Shown one piece after another: positions 32,641 through 44,420 of a stretch of DNA of 64,000 nt. The DNA is from Gnetum montanum (taxonomy: Eukaryota > Streptophyta > Gnetopsida > Gnetales > Gnetaceae), in contig MNCI01036463.1 in NCBI GenBank assembly GCA_015680685.1, positions 639,240 through 703,239 on the forward strand. The letters run 5' to 3'. The notes beneath the pieces are model-generated. The model was not told the DNA's origin, made no database searches, and saw only the letters and a list, made by a program, of their open reading frames with translations. Position numbers and translations under genes: made by a program. The stretch's first letter is position 1; each line of letters begins with the position of its first letter.

Positions 32641-33749
32641 TTAGTTAATGGACGTAGATGAAGACCAAGAAACTACATTAATTTTTTTGTATTCTCTTGC
32701 TAAGCTTTGCATTTCTAATTACCAAAAGTTTTCAATAGTTAATGAGTGTCCTATATTCCTGCATGATGTTGATTGGGTTGTTATGCGCATTATTTATACA
32801 GCAGGCGGCTCGGAAGCTTAGTCAACAACTAAATAATTTATGTCATTGCACAATCATAAACCCTCCAATCAGGTTTTTTACACGAAGTTTTCAAGATTCT
32901 TACGTCGATGTGTGAACACAGCCACATTTTTTATACCTAAAACTTGAGTTAAGAAGATGCCCTGATTGATAATAAGAGTAACCACCGCTACGGTTCGGCA
33001 ACAACTTTTACAAGGCTTTGCCGTCCAGAAAATTTAGCGAAGACGGATACTACTTCTCCTGCATTGCATTACAACTCATTTTCCAAATTTCACGGCCAAG
33101 TCACATGTTAAGATTGCATCATGATATGGCTAATATTTATTGTAGTCAACTGTATTGTTTTTGGGTATGGCATGGCATTTTATTTATTGTTCTCAAATAG
33201 CTATGACTTATCTGTATTGTTTATTGTTATGGCATGGCATTTAATTTTAAATATTGTGGCATTCAAATGAAATTTTTGTGACCTAACGAGGTGGAAACCA
33301 TGTATAACCGAGGCTTAGTCACATGTTATGGTTTTTGGATCATGGCATGACTAATATTTAAAGTAGCCAAATAGCCATGATCTATGATGTTTATCACATG
33401 CATTATTTTTTATTATGACATGGCTTTTAATTTTAATTAATGTGACATTAGCATGAATGTTTACAACTCTATGTGCATAGTTGCAACTAGTTGGAGACAA
33501 TGTCCAACTGAAAGCAATTACCAAAGATCATGGTTTTGTAAGAGAAACAATGCTGTGGCTAGTTTGCAAGATTCACAAGTCAACTAGCCATGATTACCTA
33601 TCCTTACCAAAAACCATAGCATGTGACTTGGTCCTGAAATTAATTATCAAAGACCATGGTTCTATAAAAGAGACATCCATAAATTGTGTGGAAGGTGTAT
33701 TGCTTGACAAGTTAAATAGCCATGGTTAACCATAGCAACCAAAATCTAT
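32641..33749. other. Intergenic DNA with a diverged duplication
   Basis: About 33100-33290 and 33310-33460 are diverged copies of one segment (tcacatgtta... atcatgatatggctaatattta... atggcatggcatttaattttaa). Repeated ccatgg-like words (agccatgatta, agccatggtta, aagaccatggttc) continue to 33730. I see no real gene. Confidence 0.5.
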
Positions 33750-33987
33750 AGCATGTGACCAAGTCATTATCAATACTGCACCTAACACTTCACTAGCATG
33801 TGACCAAGTCATTATCAATACTGCACCTAATACTGACATGTGACCAAGTCATTATCAATACTGCACCTAATACTGACATGTAGAAACCAAAAAAAGAAAG
33901 TTGCATTGCACCCAAAAAAAGAAAGTTGCATTGCACCTAATACTGACATGTAGAAACCAAAGAAACCAAAAAAAGAAAGTTGCATTA
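33750..33987. repeat. Two nested short tandem repeats upstream of the NLR
   Basis: Three copies of a 40- to 45-bp unit (catgtgaccaagtcattatc, then aatactgcacctaatactga) at 33751-33878. They are followed by two to three copies of a unit with tgtagaaaccaaaaaaagaaag and ttgcattgcacc. Copies are nearly identical, so the array is recent. Confidence 0.85.
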
Positions 33988-34417
33988 TTTTTCATTTGAA
34001 AGGTGATTTGTTACATACGTTTTTGGTCCTGGTGTTTATTTTAATGAATACATAATTTAGCATTAATATAAACTAAATCTTAGTGGGCCATCTCTACGTG
34101 GTCTCTACTCCTTTACACTACTAAAATATATGACTTAAACAAGATAAGCATCAATTTTAATAATTTAAATTTATTTTAATTATCACCGCCTTGCAGGCTT
34201 TGCCAATTCTGACCCGAGAGGTAATTTTTGAGAACCATTCTTATTAAAGATACTTTTTCACATACCCTTTTCAATTAAAAAAAGTAGCAGCCTGCAACTT
34301 TTAAGCCTGCCGCCATTGCTCTGCTTATCTGATGCTCCAGGAGGCTCTGTGTTCTTTTGTTGCAGTGATTATTGCTGCTTAGGTTTCTAGTCCGCAAGGT
34401 TTGCCTTTTCCAAAAAT

Positions 34418-37130
34418 ATGGAAATAGCCGTGGCTGGAATCGAAGGTCCGATAAAAGCCATCTTTAACAAAATCGGGGAGAAGATCGGTGATGAAGCATC
34501 TCTTATATTTAATCTTTCTGTGGATTTTGGTGATCTGAAGCAGAGGCTCGAGTACCTGCAGTTGTACCTTGAAGATTCAAGATCCTTCATGCACCTAAGT
34601 CAAAGCTTTTTCAAAGATGGATAACGGACCTTCGCAATACAGTAATGGATGCGGACGATCTTGTCGAAATCTGTTCGCTGCCGTTGGAAAATGATGACCT
34701 TGACGACCATGAGAATCAGGGAAAAGGTATTTCTTCTTGTATCTTCTGTGTTCCTTTTTCATGGTTAAGGAAAAATGTCAGGCAGTTAGTATTCTATCGT
34801 AAGATAGGAAAACAGATCAAGGAGGTGAATCTTAGATTGAATCATTTAACAAACCAAGCAAATGAGTATGGTATTCAACACAATGAGAATGTTATAAATG
34901 CTTCATCGGCTGATGAGGAGGTTGCAGAGTTGCGGTTGGAGTCAAATTTTTTAGATGATGAAAGTACTTCCGTAGATATTGGGCCTAAGAAGAATGAAAT
35001 TTTGTCTTTAATTGATCAGCATAGAGTAGTGGCGGTGGTTGGAATGGGCGGCAGTGGTAAAACACGGCTGCTCAAAGAAGTGTTTAAATCTTTGGAATCA
35101 AGTTCAAGGTATGGAAAGTGTATTTGGCTATATCTTTCACAAAAGTACACCATGGAAAAATTACAGAGAGATGTGGTAGAGACTCTGGGCATTCAAAATC
35201 CTAAAGGCAGTCAAACCAATCTTGCTGTCAAGATACATGAAAAGTTACAAAATCAGGAGTATGTGGTAGTGTTTGATGATATGTTCGCTTTATCTGAAAA
35301 GCAAAGAAACCACTGCCAAAGTGTGTTGGAGAAACTGAGAAAAATAGGATTGCCTGAGCACAGTGGCTCAAGACCTCTAGTTTCAACCAGAGATCGTGAG
35401 GTAGCTGGCCAGTTAGGAGCTGAAATCTATGATATACCATCACTGTCTACAGAGAAAAGCAGAGAGTTGCTGCTGAAGCATCTACCTTCACATTTCGAGG
35501 CTCTGATGACTGCTGGAAAGCTGGGATCATTGGTTGATGCAGTTTTGAGACGATGTGGTGGGTTACCTTTGGCTATTGTTGCAGCTGCAGGTGCTTTGAA
35601 GTTCAAGAATGTGGATGAATGGTGCTCCATTCTGCAGCAGATGATGGATAGATCTTCATCACGCAGTCTAAGGCCAGATGATCCCCAGGTTGTGACCATG
35701 AATGCTTTCAGACTAAGTTACAACGCTTTGGATTACAGAGCCAAACTCTGTTTCGAATTTTTGGGTGTATTGGCCGAAGACGAAGAAATCCGGGCAGAGA
35801 TTTTAGTTGCAATGTGGAAAGCTGAAAGACTTGTGGAAAACAGAGAGCAGGGTATGAGGATCCTGATACACCTTTGGCACAGATCTCTGTTGCAGTTTCA
35901 ATATTATGATGATGATGCTCCACAAAGTTCATTGGTAAGGATGCATGATGTTGTACACGATCTGGCGGTTGCCATAGCCCAACAAAGCGGAGGAGGAGGA
36001 GTGTCTGAAATTGAAGCGCTGAAGGAGGCTTTGCTGCACAAGCAAAGAATTTGCAGAAGAATATCATTGGCAAAGGTGCCTCTCGCTCCTGCTGTGACAA
36101 GTGTCTCCTGTCCACGCTCTGCTCGCACTCTGCGTTTGAAGTGGATCAAAGTCTGACTGAGATTCCGTCCCAATTTAAGAGTGTTAGACTTGTCATGGAA
36201 CACTGGTATTGAGAGATCACCAAAAATTGTTTTAAGAAGAGGAGGCTGTTGAAGTTCCTGGATATAAGGGGAGCAAACATTAGAGAGGTACAAGAATGTG
36301 TGAGACATTTAACATCTTTGGAAGTCCTTAGCATAAACTTTCATGGAGATGCGCCGGTTTTGCAATGCCTTGATATTTTCACTTGCAGTTATCCTGTTGC
36401 AATGGTAGGTTGGAATAATGCCACGGTGGTGCCTATGCCGCGGCCACGGAAGTTGGAGAACATTCTAATAAAAATCAAGAGTGGTGGAAAGAACAGCAGC
36501 AACAGTGGGCGTGGCAATAATGAATTGTGGTGATGGGATTCTTTTTCTTCTCAATTGACACAGCTTGAGCATGTTACGCTTGGTGTTGAGGAATTTGACC
36601 CCCGCCGTGCACTCTCCGGGTTTTACATTTACAAGCAGCAGCAATGAGAGACCAGGGAGGAGGAGGAGGGATGATAATGAGTATGCCAGATGAATGGCTT
36701 CAGCACCTTAATAACCTCAAAGAAGTTCTGTGGCCACAGGGCATAAACTTTCCCATTGCAGCACTACCTCAGTATGTGGGCCTAAGCCTCCTTCGCGTTC
36801 TAACGCTAATCCATCTTAACTGTGCTGAATACAGCGGCACGATTAGTCATCTTCCATAATAGAAGGTGCAAGAATCCACCTGCAGAGTTTGGAAGAAAAG
36901 GGGCATTTCCTAGTCTCACTACTCTGGTCATCGACAGCCTGAAGGAGTTGCTGACGCTGCCCTAGTTAGAGACTGGAGCCATGGCACGTTTGTCAAAGAT
37001 TATTTGATTGCCTGAAATTGCAGGAAGCAGATGGTTGGAAAGAAGCTGTGCACACTGACACTGCCAGAGATTCGGTGTAAAATTTGGGGAATTAAGGATC
37101 AGGTGTGGGACCCCCGAAAAGAAGTTTAAC
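34418..37130 (+). pseudogene. CC-NBS-LRR (CNL) disease-resistance gene relict
   Basis: A coiled-coil N-terminus starts at ATG 34418 (MEIAVAGIEGPIKAIF). One frame slip near 34590 joins LQLYLED to QRWITDLRNTVMDADDLVEIC. The NB-ARC is intact from 34645 to 36153 (see separate entry). After 36140 the LRR part needs at least three frame changes: EVDQSLTEIPSQFK, then RVLDLSWNTGIERSPKIV, then LLKFLDIRGANIREVQECVRHLTSL. Later LRR pieces read at 36570-36850 (LTQLEHVTLGVEEFD, LNNLKEVLWPQG, LRVLTLIH) and 36890-37080 (FPSLTTLVIDSLKEL). Such proteins are cytoplasmic immune receptors. The lesions sit at the two ends, so a truncated CC-less NB-ARC product is conceivable. Confidence 0.9.
34645..36156 (+). CDS. 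Open NB-ARC segment of the CNL relict, 503 codons
   Basis: Longest open frame in the window. NB-ARC motifs in order: P-loop GMGGSGKT at residues 133-140; RNBS-A-like CIWLYLSQKYTMEKL; kinase-2 VVVFDD near residue 207; RNBS-B-like SRPLVSTRDREVA; GLPL (CGGLPLAIVAAAG) near residue 305; RNBS-D-like LCFEFLGVLAEDEEI; and MHDVV at residue 433. All nucleotide-binding motifs look functional; the second kinase-2 Asp is present. The protein would bind ADP/ATP as a switch. The frame ends at TGA 36154 just where LRRs should start, because of an indel near 36135. First ATG used is internal (MDADD). Confidence 0.85.
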   Translation: MDADDLVEICSLPLENDDLDDHENQGKGISSCIFCVPFSWLRKNVRQLVFYRKIGKQIKEVNLRLNHLTNQANEYGIQHNENVINASSADEEVAELRLESNFLDDESTSVDIGPKKNEILSLIDQHRVVAVVGMGGSGKTRLLKEVFKSLESSSRYGKCIWLYLSQKYTMEKLQRDVVETLGIQNPKGSQTNLAVKIHEKLQNQEYVVVFDDMFALSEKQRNHCQSVLEKLRKIGLPEHSGSRPLVSTRDREVAGQLGAEIYDIPSLSTEKSRELLLKHLPSHFEALMTAGKLGSLVDAVLRRCGGLPLAIVAAAGALKFKNVDEWCSILQQMMDRSSSRSLRPDDPQVVTMNAFRLSYNALDYRAKLCFEFLGVLAEDEEIRAEILVAMWKAERLVENREQGMRILIHLWHRSLLQFQYYDDDAPQSSLVRMHDVVHDLAVAIAQQSGGGGVSEIEALKEALLHKQRICRRISLAKVPLAPAVTSVSCPRSARTLRLKWIKV

Positions 37131-37431
37131 AGTGTATCACTTCTTTCCACCACTCTTGATTTTTATTAGAATGTTCTCCAACTTCCATAGCCGCCGCATA
37201 GGCACCACCGTGGCATTATTCCAACCTACCATTGCAAGTGAACATATCAAGGCATTGCAACTCTCCTGTCCACGTCGGCACATATCCATGAAAGCTTATG
37301 CTAAGGATTTTCAAAGATGTTAAATGTCTCACACATTCTGGTACCTCTCTAATGTTTGCTCCCCTTATATTCAGGAACTTCAACAACCTCATCTTCTTAA
37401 AACAATTTTTGGTGATCTCTCAATACCAGTG
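36200..37431. repeat. Inverted repeat of an LRR segment, arms about 290 bp
   Basis: 36200-36492 and 37141-37431 are reverse complements over nearly their whole length with scattered differences and small indels. The spacer of about 650 bp holds the rest of the LRR region. A transcript across it could fold into a long imperfect hairpin. Confidence 0.88.
37141..37431 (-). pseudogene. Antisense LRR fragment of a paralogous NLR
   Basis: On the minus strand it reads KFLNIRGANIREV, then PECVRHLTSLKILSI, a canonical LRR step with the Pro that the sense copy has lost (REVQECV there). It also carries a different short segment after FHG. So it derives from a paralogue, not from a copy of the decayed sense arm. 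It stops at 37431, exactly where retroelement D begins. Only one or two LRRs remain. Confidence 0.8.
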
Positions 37432-38056
37432 TCTTTATCCTTAATTGAGTGTTTGTTTACTTTATTGTCTCAATTACTTTACTGGGATTACCATCCATTC
37501 TCACTTATCGTACACATCTTGAACACGTTTAATGCTACTGAGTTACCAAACGTTAAGCGTTATTGGGATTACCAAGTGCCAAGTGTATGCTCGAAGTGGT
37601 CGTATATATGTATTTTAATTAATTGTTATTTAGCTTATCTTAATTAATTAATTACTTAAAACTTTAAAGGAAATTGCTTAAAATATTAAATGCATAAAAA
37701 AACAATTAATCTATTTTAAAATGCTGCAAGGTTTATCAAAAAGCTCGTCTTTATTGCCCCACACACTGCAATGCTCAGGCACAATAGTGCTTGAATAAAG
37801 ATCCACACACTCTTTGACTTCTATTGCGGACACTTAGAAAATATTCTAACTTCTAAATAATAAAATTGCAAGAGCTTCACTACAACCATGAGACTTGATA
37901 TCATAAATGTGCTTGAAGGTGCACATTTATAGGCAAAAATAAGGGGCCCCATTAATAGGTACACATGAACAGTTCAAACCCTATGTTGATAGGATTCCAT
38001 CAACGGGGTTGCATCGATGACATCCTGTCAACGCGACCAACTATGATGCTTCATCA
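37432..38056 (-). repeat. 3' LTR of element D, truncated
   Basis: Minus-strand LTR starting TGATGAAGCATC at 38056. Family landmarks follow: TATA, gcacaatagtgcttgaataaag (antisense), ggtaactcagtagc. It breaks off at 37432 in the U5 part, roughly 300 bp short of the family LTR end, where the antisense LRR fragment begins. Confidence 0.8.
37925..37931 (-). promoter_or_regulatory. TATA box in 3' LTR of element D
   Basis: TATAAAT on the minus strand in gcctataaatgtgc, about 125 bp into the LTR. Confidence 0.55.
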
Positions 38057-38068
38057 TACCCCCACGAC
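38057..38068 (-). other. Polypurine tract of element D
   Basis: gtcgtgggggta on the minus strand, directly before the LTR start, preceded by the family block ctcgagaatgagtttttattca. Confidence 0.8.
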
Positions 38069-38271
38069 TGAATAAAAACTCATTCTCGAGTTCTTTACAA
38101 AATTTTTGAAAGGTATGGGATTATTGATACAAAAAATAGACACAAAAACCTAAGTGCCTAAGTGTACAATTTTACAATGATTACAAAATTTTGGTGTTTA
38201 GGACAACAAAATTAAGCACTAGGTCAAAACTGACAGACACAATTTCTTAAATGGCATGAAGATGAAAAAGA

Positions 38272-41102
38272 TCAGATCGTCCCAGGCAATGGAGGCTCTT
38301 GAGGCTTCGAAGGGCCTTCTCCTGCTTCAGGTGCATACGGTTGTTGAGGCGGCTGTGAATGTCTTATGGTAGCTACAACGTCTGGTGAAACATGAAAGAT
38401 GTCCAATAGTGCCTTTATCTTCTCATCATTTTCCCTAGGATCATTCATAGTCCATACACCATCTTGATTATGGGCTAGAGTGGGAACATCCTAGGGACAA
38501 GGCATTGCTGGGAACAACTCCTTAACATTGACAAACTAGGTAGTGAAAAGTTTGCATTCAACATCAAATGCTTTGATTGCATTCTATAGCTCCTAGTAGT
38601 CATTCATTCTCTTCACCAGGTTCTTAGTAGTTGATTGTTGATCATTGAATCTTTCCTTGAGAACCTCAAGTTCAGCATTGGCAATCTCAGGCTTTGACTT
38701 GGTCTCCTTATGGGTCTTGAACTTGCCTTGTACAACAAGTATGAGCTAGTCACTTATTTCTCCAATTCATACCATGCCCATTTGGTAGTTTGCATTGCTA
38801 GGTTTGCATAAGGGAGATTGGCAAGCTCCATGTACTTCATCATCTCCTCGATTTGCAACTCTTTCATGTAGATCTCTACTTCTTTGTAGTCATTAAGCCC
38901 ATCAAAAATAGGTTGCCAAACGTCACCTCCTTCCTTGAGCTGCTAGAGGGCCTCATTGACTTTTGCCTTCATCATCTAGATATGTTTTTCATTAATTTCT
39001 TTTTATAGATTGATTTGATCTCTGTAGTGATTTTTAACTTTCTCAAATTTAAGAGACTCATTCTTCCAGGTGGCTATCTCTATTGCAGATTTATGGCGAA
39101 GAGCTTAAACTTTCTCCATGGAGAGATTTCTGTTTTCGATTGTCAATCTCCTTAGTTCATTGTTCACTTGGGCTAGCTACTCGTATTGTTGATGGATAAA
39201 ATTTTGCAGTTGTTGTTTTGGAATATCAACATTACACAAGTAGTCATTTTATGCGGTCAAGTGCTTATTCTCCTAGTGAGTCCAATCCAAGTCCTTCTGC
39301 ATGTTATAGGTCATAGCATCTACTAAGGACTAATCAAATACCATTGACTCCTTTGCAAACTTGGCCTCTCAAAGTTTCTCTTAAAGCTATTGGAAAGCTT
39401 CATCTCTTGTGGTTGCTTGGCTGAGTGCCATGGGATTGGGGAGGTGAGCTCTAAGTTCAACAACCTCTGCGACTAAGCATTGATTTCCGTTTTGGCCATT
39501 TTAAGTTGTCCCTCCAATATGATACATTTTCCCTTTGCCTCAAGCGGGTGTGACTAGGTAGCAATGATATTATCCAAAAGGTTAAAAACATCTAGAATCG
39601 ATTACCTGGTTCCCACTAGTTGCTCTAGCAACTCCTCATGCTGGGTTGTAGTCAATATGCCGCTAACTATTCTTGCAGGTGTCTACACATCTCTAAGTGT
39701 AGAAATATATGGTACAAACACTACAGGTGCATTTAATGCCTTGGCAATTCTATCAGCAACCACCTCTACTATTGTCTCTTGCCCATGATGCTACATCATT
39801 AAGATAGTTGCCCCCTCACCCTCCTCCAAACTCATCGAAAAAGTAGCAGCATTTTCACAGATTTCTAGAAATTGTTGTTGCTAAGAGAGAGATACCCATA
39901 CCTCTTGGATGTTAGGATTTGATCTTATAGGCAGCTACATTTTTTGGGCTAAGAAAATTGATCTATCTCTTTCCGTCTGGTTGATAGTTCAATCCACTTC
40001 GTTGAGGTGACTCATTGCTAGGTGATACATAGATGGATCACTGCCACTTGTTCTTACTCTCGCAAGAGCTACTCTTAGATCTTGTGCATGCACTCAAGTG
40101 CAACACAAGACTCCAACGTTGTTTCATGAGTGGGTGGTGAAGGTAGTAGCTTCTGCTCCTCTTCTTCGATGATTTTGGTAGGCATCTTATCCTTCATCAT
40201 CTTTGCCCAAGAAGTGGATGGAGTACATTAGACAACATTATTTGTATAGTGTGTTATGCCTTCCCTATTGCATACTTTTTGGATGAGGCATGGAAAGGGG
40301 AGTACCTTCATCCCATGTTCATTTTCCTTAAATTGCTTTTCTATCTTAAGATAGATAAGCTATGAAAGGTTGACCAGGAATCTATCACTTTGAGTGGCAA
40401 GGTTGTGATCTTGCTTGGCCTCACTATTGGATTGAGGTAAAAAATTATAATCTTGAAATATGTGCATTTCACTATGGTGAGCATGCCAAACTCCTTATGA
40501 TCAACTTCATAATACTATTGCATACATTCCTTCTTGATGCTAGGATCTACCTCCATGGGGATTTCAATAAGGTTTTCCCTAGTTTTTGGTAACCCAAGGG
40601 CCTTCACAATGACTTTCATCAAGTAGGACACTGAAATGTCCTTGATCTTGACTATTGAACTAGCTTGCTAATTATTCTAGAATAAGTATGTCTCTCCCAT
40701 GTACCACTCCCCATTGGAAGTGATTGTGGACCACATGAGAGAGTTTTGCAATTGAATCTTAACTTCTGGAGGTGTGAACTCCAAGAAAGATCCGAAGTTC
40801 AACTCTTGGAGCATGGATTTTTGGACCTCCTTGTTTGCAATTTGCTTGAGGCAAGCTTCCATCAAGGGAACCTCAAGGTTTGGTTTGGGTTCAAGTGCCT
40901 CATCTTGGTGAGATTGTTCTATTATGGTTGCTTCTTTAGGAATCTGTCAACCAAATTCCACTTCGGGCTCCTTCCAAAGAGGTCTCATGTCATGGGTCTC
41001 TACTTGCTCATGGGGCTATACTTGGTCCCTTCCTATTCATGGCTATTTGTCCCTTGGTTGGGATGGTCCTCCTTCCTACACATGCTTTCCTTTCAGCGTC
41101 AT
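38272..41102 (-). pseudogene. Third ORF of element D
   Basis: Minus strand, about 2.83 kb, decayed. The start at 41102 (MTLKGKHV, then EGGPSQPRDK after a TAG) follows cacag directly. Conserved blocks: QELNFGSFLEFTPPEV near 40810, GEWYMGETYLF near 40690, coiled-coil-like middle, ELFPAMPCP near 38515, VWTMNDPRENDEKIKALLD near 38455, and the C-terminus EPPLPGTI ending at TGA 38274-38272. Length and order match C, E and F. The sequence before the start (aatccttggttatgttgtgaccacag) is also shared with C and E. Function unknown. Confidence 0.65.
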
Positions 41103-43165
41103 CTGTGGTCACAACATAACCAAGGATTATCATTCACTATGTAACTTATAACATTTAAATACCTTGTCTCCTTAGGCAATTACACTTTGGCTATGTTTGA
41201 ACCATGGTAGATTGATTATTTTATTATTATTTTAATGATTTTCAACTTAGAATATCACTAGAGCTTGTTGGAAGGGTTTAACTATTATAATTTGATGTTT
41301 TAATGTTGATTGCTTTGTTAAACCTTGTGGGAGTTAGAATTTTTTTCAAAAACATCTTTTGTCAAAGACTTAAGGTTTGTGCCTCTACAATAAAGAGCTT
41401 ATCTTTGGTAGCTACAGGGTTAAATGATTAGGAAGATATGGCTCTTGGAAGGTTTTGGGCTTTGAAAAATTGAAAAATTCCCCCTTGTTTTGAAGAAAAT
41501 GTAAAAATTGCTAAGTGTGGACACCTATATATAGGTGGGTGGATCCCTACGTCGATAGAATCTTGTGTCTAGGGTTCCATTTACACATGGGCTTCATCGA
41601 TGAGTACTCGTCTATGGAGCCTATGACCAAAATTTTCACTTTGAATATCTTGAAAAATATAAAGATTTTTCTTATGAAATTGGTCTCCCTAAAAAGCTAG
41701 AAAAGCTGTGAACATGATGAAATCTTGAAGAGGGCTTGATAACTCATGAAAATTGGAAAAATGATTGAGAGAATGAAATTTACTAAAGAAAATGGCTTAA
41801 GGAGTGCACACTTGTATGTATCGATGAGGCACACGAAAGATGTGACTACATAAATGCCTAAGGATAAGGGACTTAACTAACCCAACCAAGAGATATGCAA
41901 GTGGGTCCTTCCCATAGTAGGCACATGTCCTTTTTGCCCTTGCATAACCTTAACTAAGGAGTTCGTGGACCCCATAGTCAATTAATGGTTATAAAAAGTT
42001 AAGGATTGACTATGGGAGAATCTACCTAAGAATTTTAACACATCAACTAAGACATTGAACAAGAACAAGAAAACTGGTAGTGAGGTGAGTTATGGAAAGC
42101 ATTGATGGATGAGAGAGAAAGTGAAATGAAGTTTCTAATCATGGTCATATGAACTTCATTGTGGATTCTATGGTTAAATGACTTGATAAAGTCCATCCTT
42201 AGTTCAGATCAAAACCAACCACCTTTAGATATTTCGCATCGCCACTCTAAGACCAGTCCATCCCTTCAGGACACAAGAATTCTCCCACAAATTAAACACT
42301 ATTCCTTAAGTGAGAAGAAAAGAGGAGTAGGAAGTGAGAGAGGGCCTTAGTTAGAGGGGAACTTAAGGCATGGGTAACATATCTTTCTAGTTTCATAACC
42401 AATGTTTGTAGCTTGTTATTTTGTCAAAGGGGTATGCTTTGAATTCCCATCATGTTTCTTTTGGATTTATGTTTTTATGGATTTTTTGGATGGGAACCAT
42501 ACCATGCAAAGACTTATTAACTTCTTGTTATTGGTCAACACTGAATGGTAAGAAATCCATGAAAACACTCATGCACTCAAGTAAGTAGAAGGGTATAGAA
42601 ATCTTTGAATCTCCTTGAAGTTACATCCTTATCAAACCTTTGAATATTTCCTAAGTTTGAAAACTACCAAGGTTACAACTTCATTAAAGTTTCATTAATA
42701 AAGAAGGGACCTCATATTTTCAAAACAAGGAAGACCATAGAGTTGGTGGATGGGTGGATGATGTAGACTCATTGACTGTTCCATGAGAAAGAAACTTTGT
42801 CTTAGTTATCAGTCATCAAAATTCAAAAATAGTAGGAATAAAAAACATTAAGTATAAATCACCATTAGCAAATAGCTACAACATCACTGTGTCCTGTCAG
42901 CAACAAAGCATTTTATTAGCAAACAATACGAAACATTCATACCAAAATAAAGTAAAATATAAAATAAATTGTAAAATATTCAAAAAAGTCAAAATGTACT
43001 AACGATGTTGTAAAACAAAAAATAAAAAATTGTAAAAACAACAAAGTGTAAAACAATAAATTGTAAAAATAATAAATTGTAAAAAATAACAAAGTGTAAA
43101 ACAAAAAAGTATAAAAATAACAAAGTGTAAAATAAAAAGGTAGAAAAACTGAGAAGCCACTTTGA
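41103..43165 (-). other. 3' untranslated and internal promoter region of element D
   Basis: Antisense counterpart of 7441-8780 of element A: A-rich on the plus strand at 42930-43140 (the T-rich tract), then gattttttggatgggaacc, ggccttagttag and tatgcaagtgggtccttccc landmarks. The internal TATA box lies at 41526-41533. Confidence 0.6.
41526..41533 (-). promoter_or_regulatory. Internal TATA box upstream of third ORF, element D
   Basis: TATATATA in cctatatatagg, 424 bp upstream of the ORF start. On the upstream side (41540-41620) the words cctacgtcgatagaatc and catcgatga resemble ctatgttgataggattc and catcgatga in this element's LTR U3 (37980-38020). Differences are transitions. Confidence 0.5.
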
Positions 43166-44420
43166 TTAGTTAGCATAGATGGCCATCTTCCCCATGACTA
43201 AATTAAAAGAAGAAGATTCAAAAAATTGAGTGAGAGTGTTCATCCAATGAGGCATTGCTTCCACTGGCTTGCTTAGGCTCATGGATAGGTTTGACTTGTT
43301 ATGTGTTGACCAATTTTTTTTATTTGGGCTCTTAGGTTTATATATTAACATGTCCCTAGAAGGAAATGTTTCATAAATGATATAAGGCCTTTCCCACAAT
43401 GTTTAAAACTTGGTCTTTTGTGGTATGTGTGTGGGGTTCCAATAAAGGACCTTGTCTCTAGGTTGGAATTTGACTTTCCTTATCCTAAGGTCATGACATT
43501 GTTTATTGAATGCTTTGTGCACTTTATTCAAAGATAGGACCACCAATCTATTCTCATCTAACATGTTAAGGTTGATTAATCTCTCTTTTTTTGCCAGGTT
43601 CAGGTCAAGGTTAAGATTATAGGCTGTTGAAAGTGTATGGAGCTTGGATTAAATGGGAAGAGTTGGCAATTTCCCATACACCAGCTCATAGGAAGAGTAG
43701 CCTATAGGGAGTTTCCATGTGGAGTGGTAGGTCCAAAGGGCATCATTGAGTTTTGTGCTGCAGCCTCTCCTATATTTGCTAATTGTTCTCATTAAGATTT
43801 TAGTGATTTCCCTATTGTAACCTCTCCTTGACCATTGGCGTGGGGGTGGTAAGGTGTTGTTAGTTTATTCTCAACCCCCAAGTGTTGCATGAGCTTGTGA
43901 AAAACAACACCTATAAAATGAGTACCATTGTCAAAAATCAATGCACATGGCATTCCAAACATATTAACAATATTCTAGTATACAAACTAAGCAGTAATGG
44001 AAGATGTACAGTTGATGATGGTTGCTGCTTTCACCCATTTTGTATAATAGTTAACAACGACTATTGTGTATGCCTTTTCATTTGACATGGATGTGATGGG
44101 ATCCATGAAGTCTATGCCTAAATATCAAAGGATTCTAGTGGTTGGATCTACTGCTTAGGCACCTCCATTCAAGTGGTCATCCCACCATCTCATTGATAGT
44201 GTTCACAAGAGTGAATGAATTGGTGGGTGTCCCTGAAGATTGTTAGCTAATAATACCCTACCATTAGGATCTTAATGATTATGCATCTCCATACATAGTG
44301 GTATACACAAGGACCTTCATGAGCATCTTAGAGAATGCGTAGTTGAACAACATCAGGGACACACCAATGAACCAGGTCATTAGCACACACCTTGTAAAAA
44401 TGTTTGTTAATCTTCATAAA
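43166..44420 (-). pseudogene. Integrase of element D
   Basis: Minus strand. Recognisable in order: HEGPC near 44320, a degraded catalytic core, REITKILMRTISKYRRG near 43810, LNDALWTYHSTWKLPIGYS near 43740, YGKLPTLPI, and the C-terminal PYIIYETFPS... FNLVMGKMAIYAN ending at TAA near 43166. It parallels 6260-7440 of element A. Stops throughout. Confidence 0.75.

Noticed and set aside
33481-33729. 82-codon open frame upstream of the NLR
   Set aside because: Made of repeated ccatgg-like words in a duplicated AT-rich stretch; no family features and no codon pattern.
33750-33987. CRISPR-like array
   Set aside because: Direct repeats without regular unique spacers, in a plant genome; ordinary tandem repeats.
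35427-36308. Minus-strand open frames of 90-135 codons opposite the NLR
   Set aside because: Antisense shadows of the NB-ARC frame, without family features.
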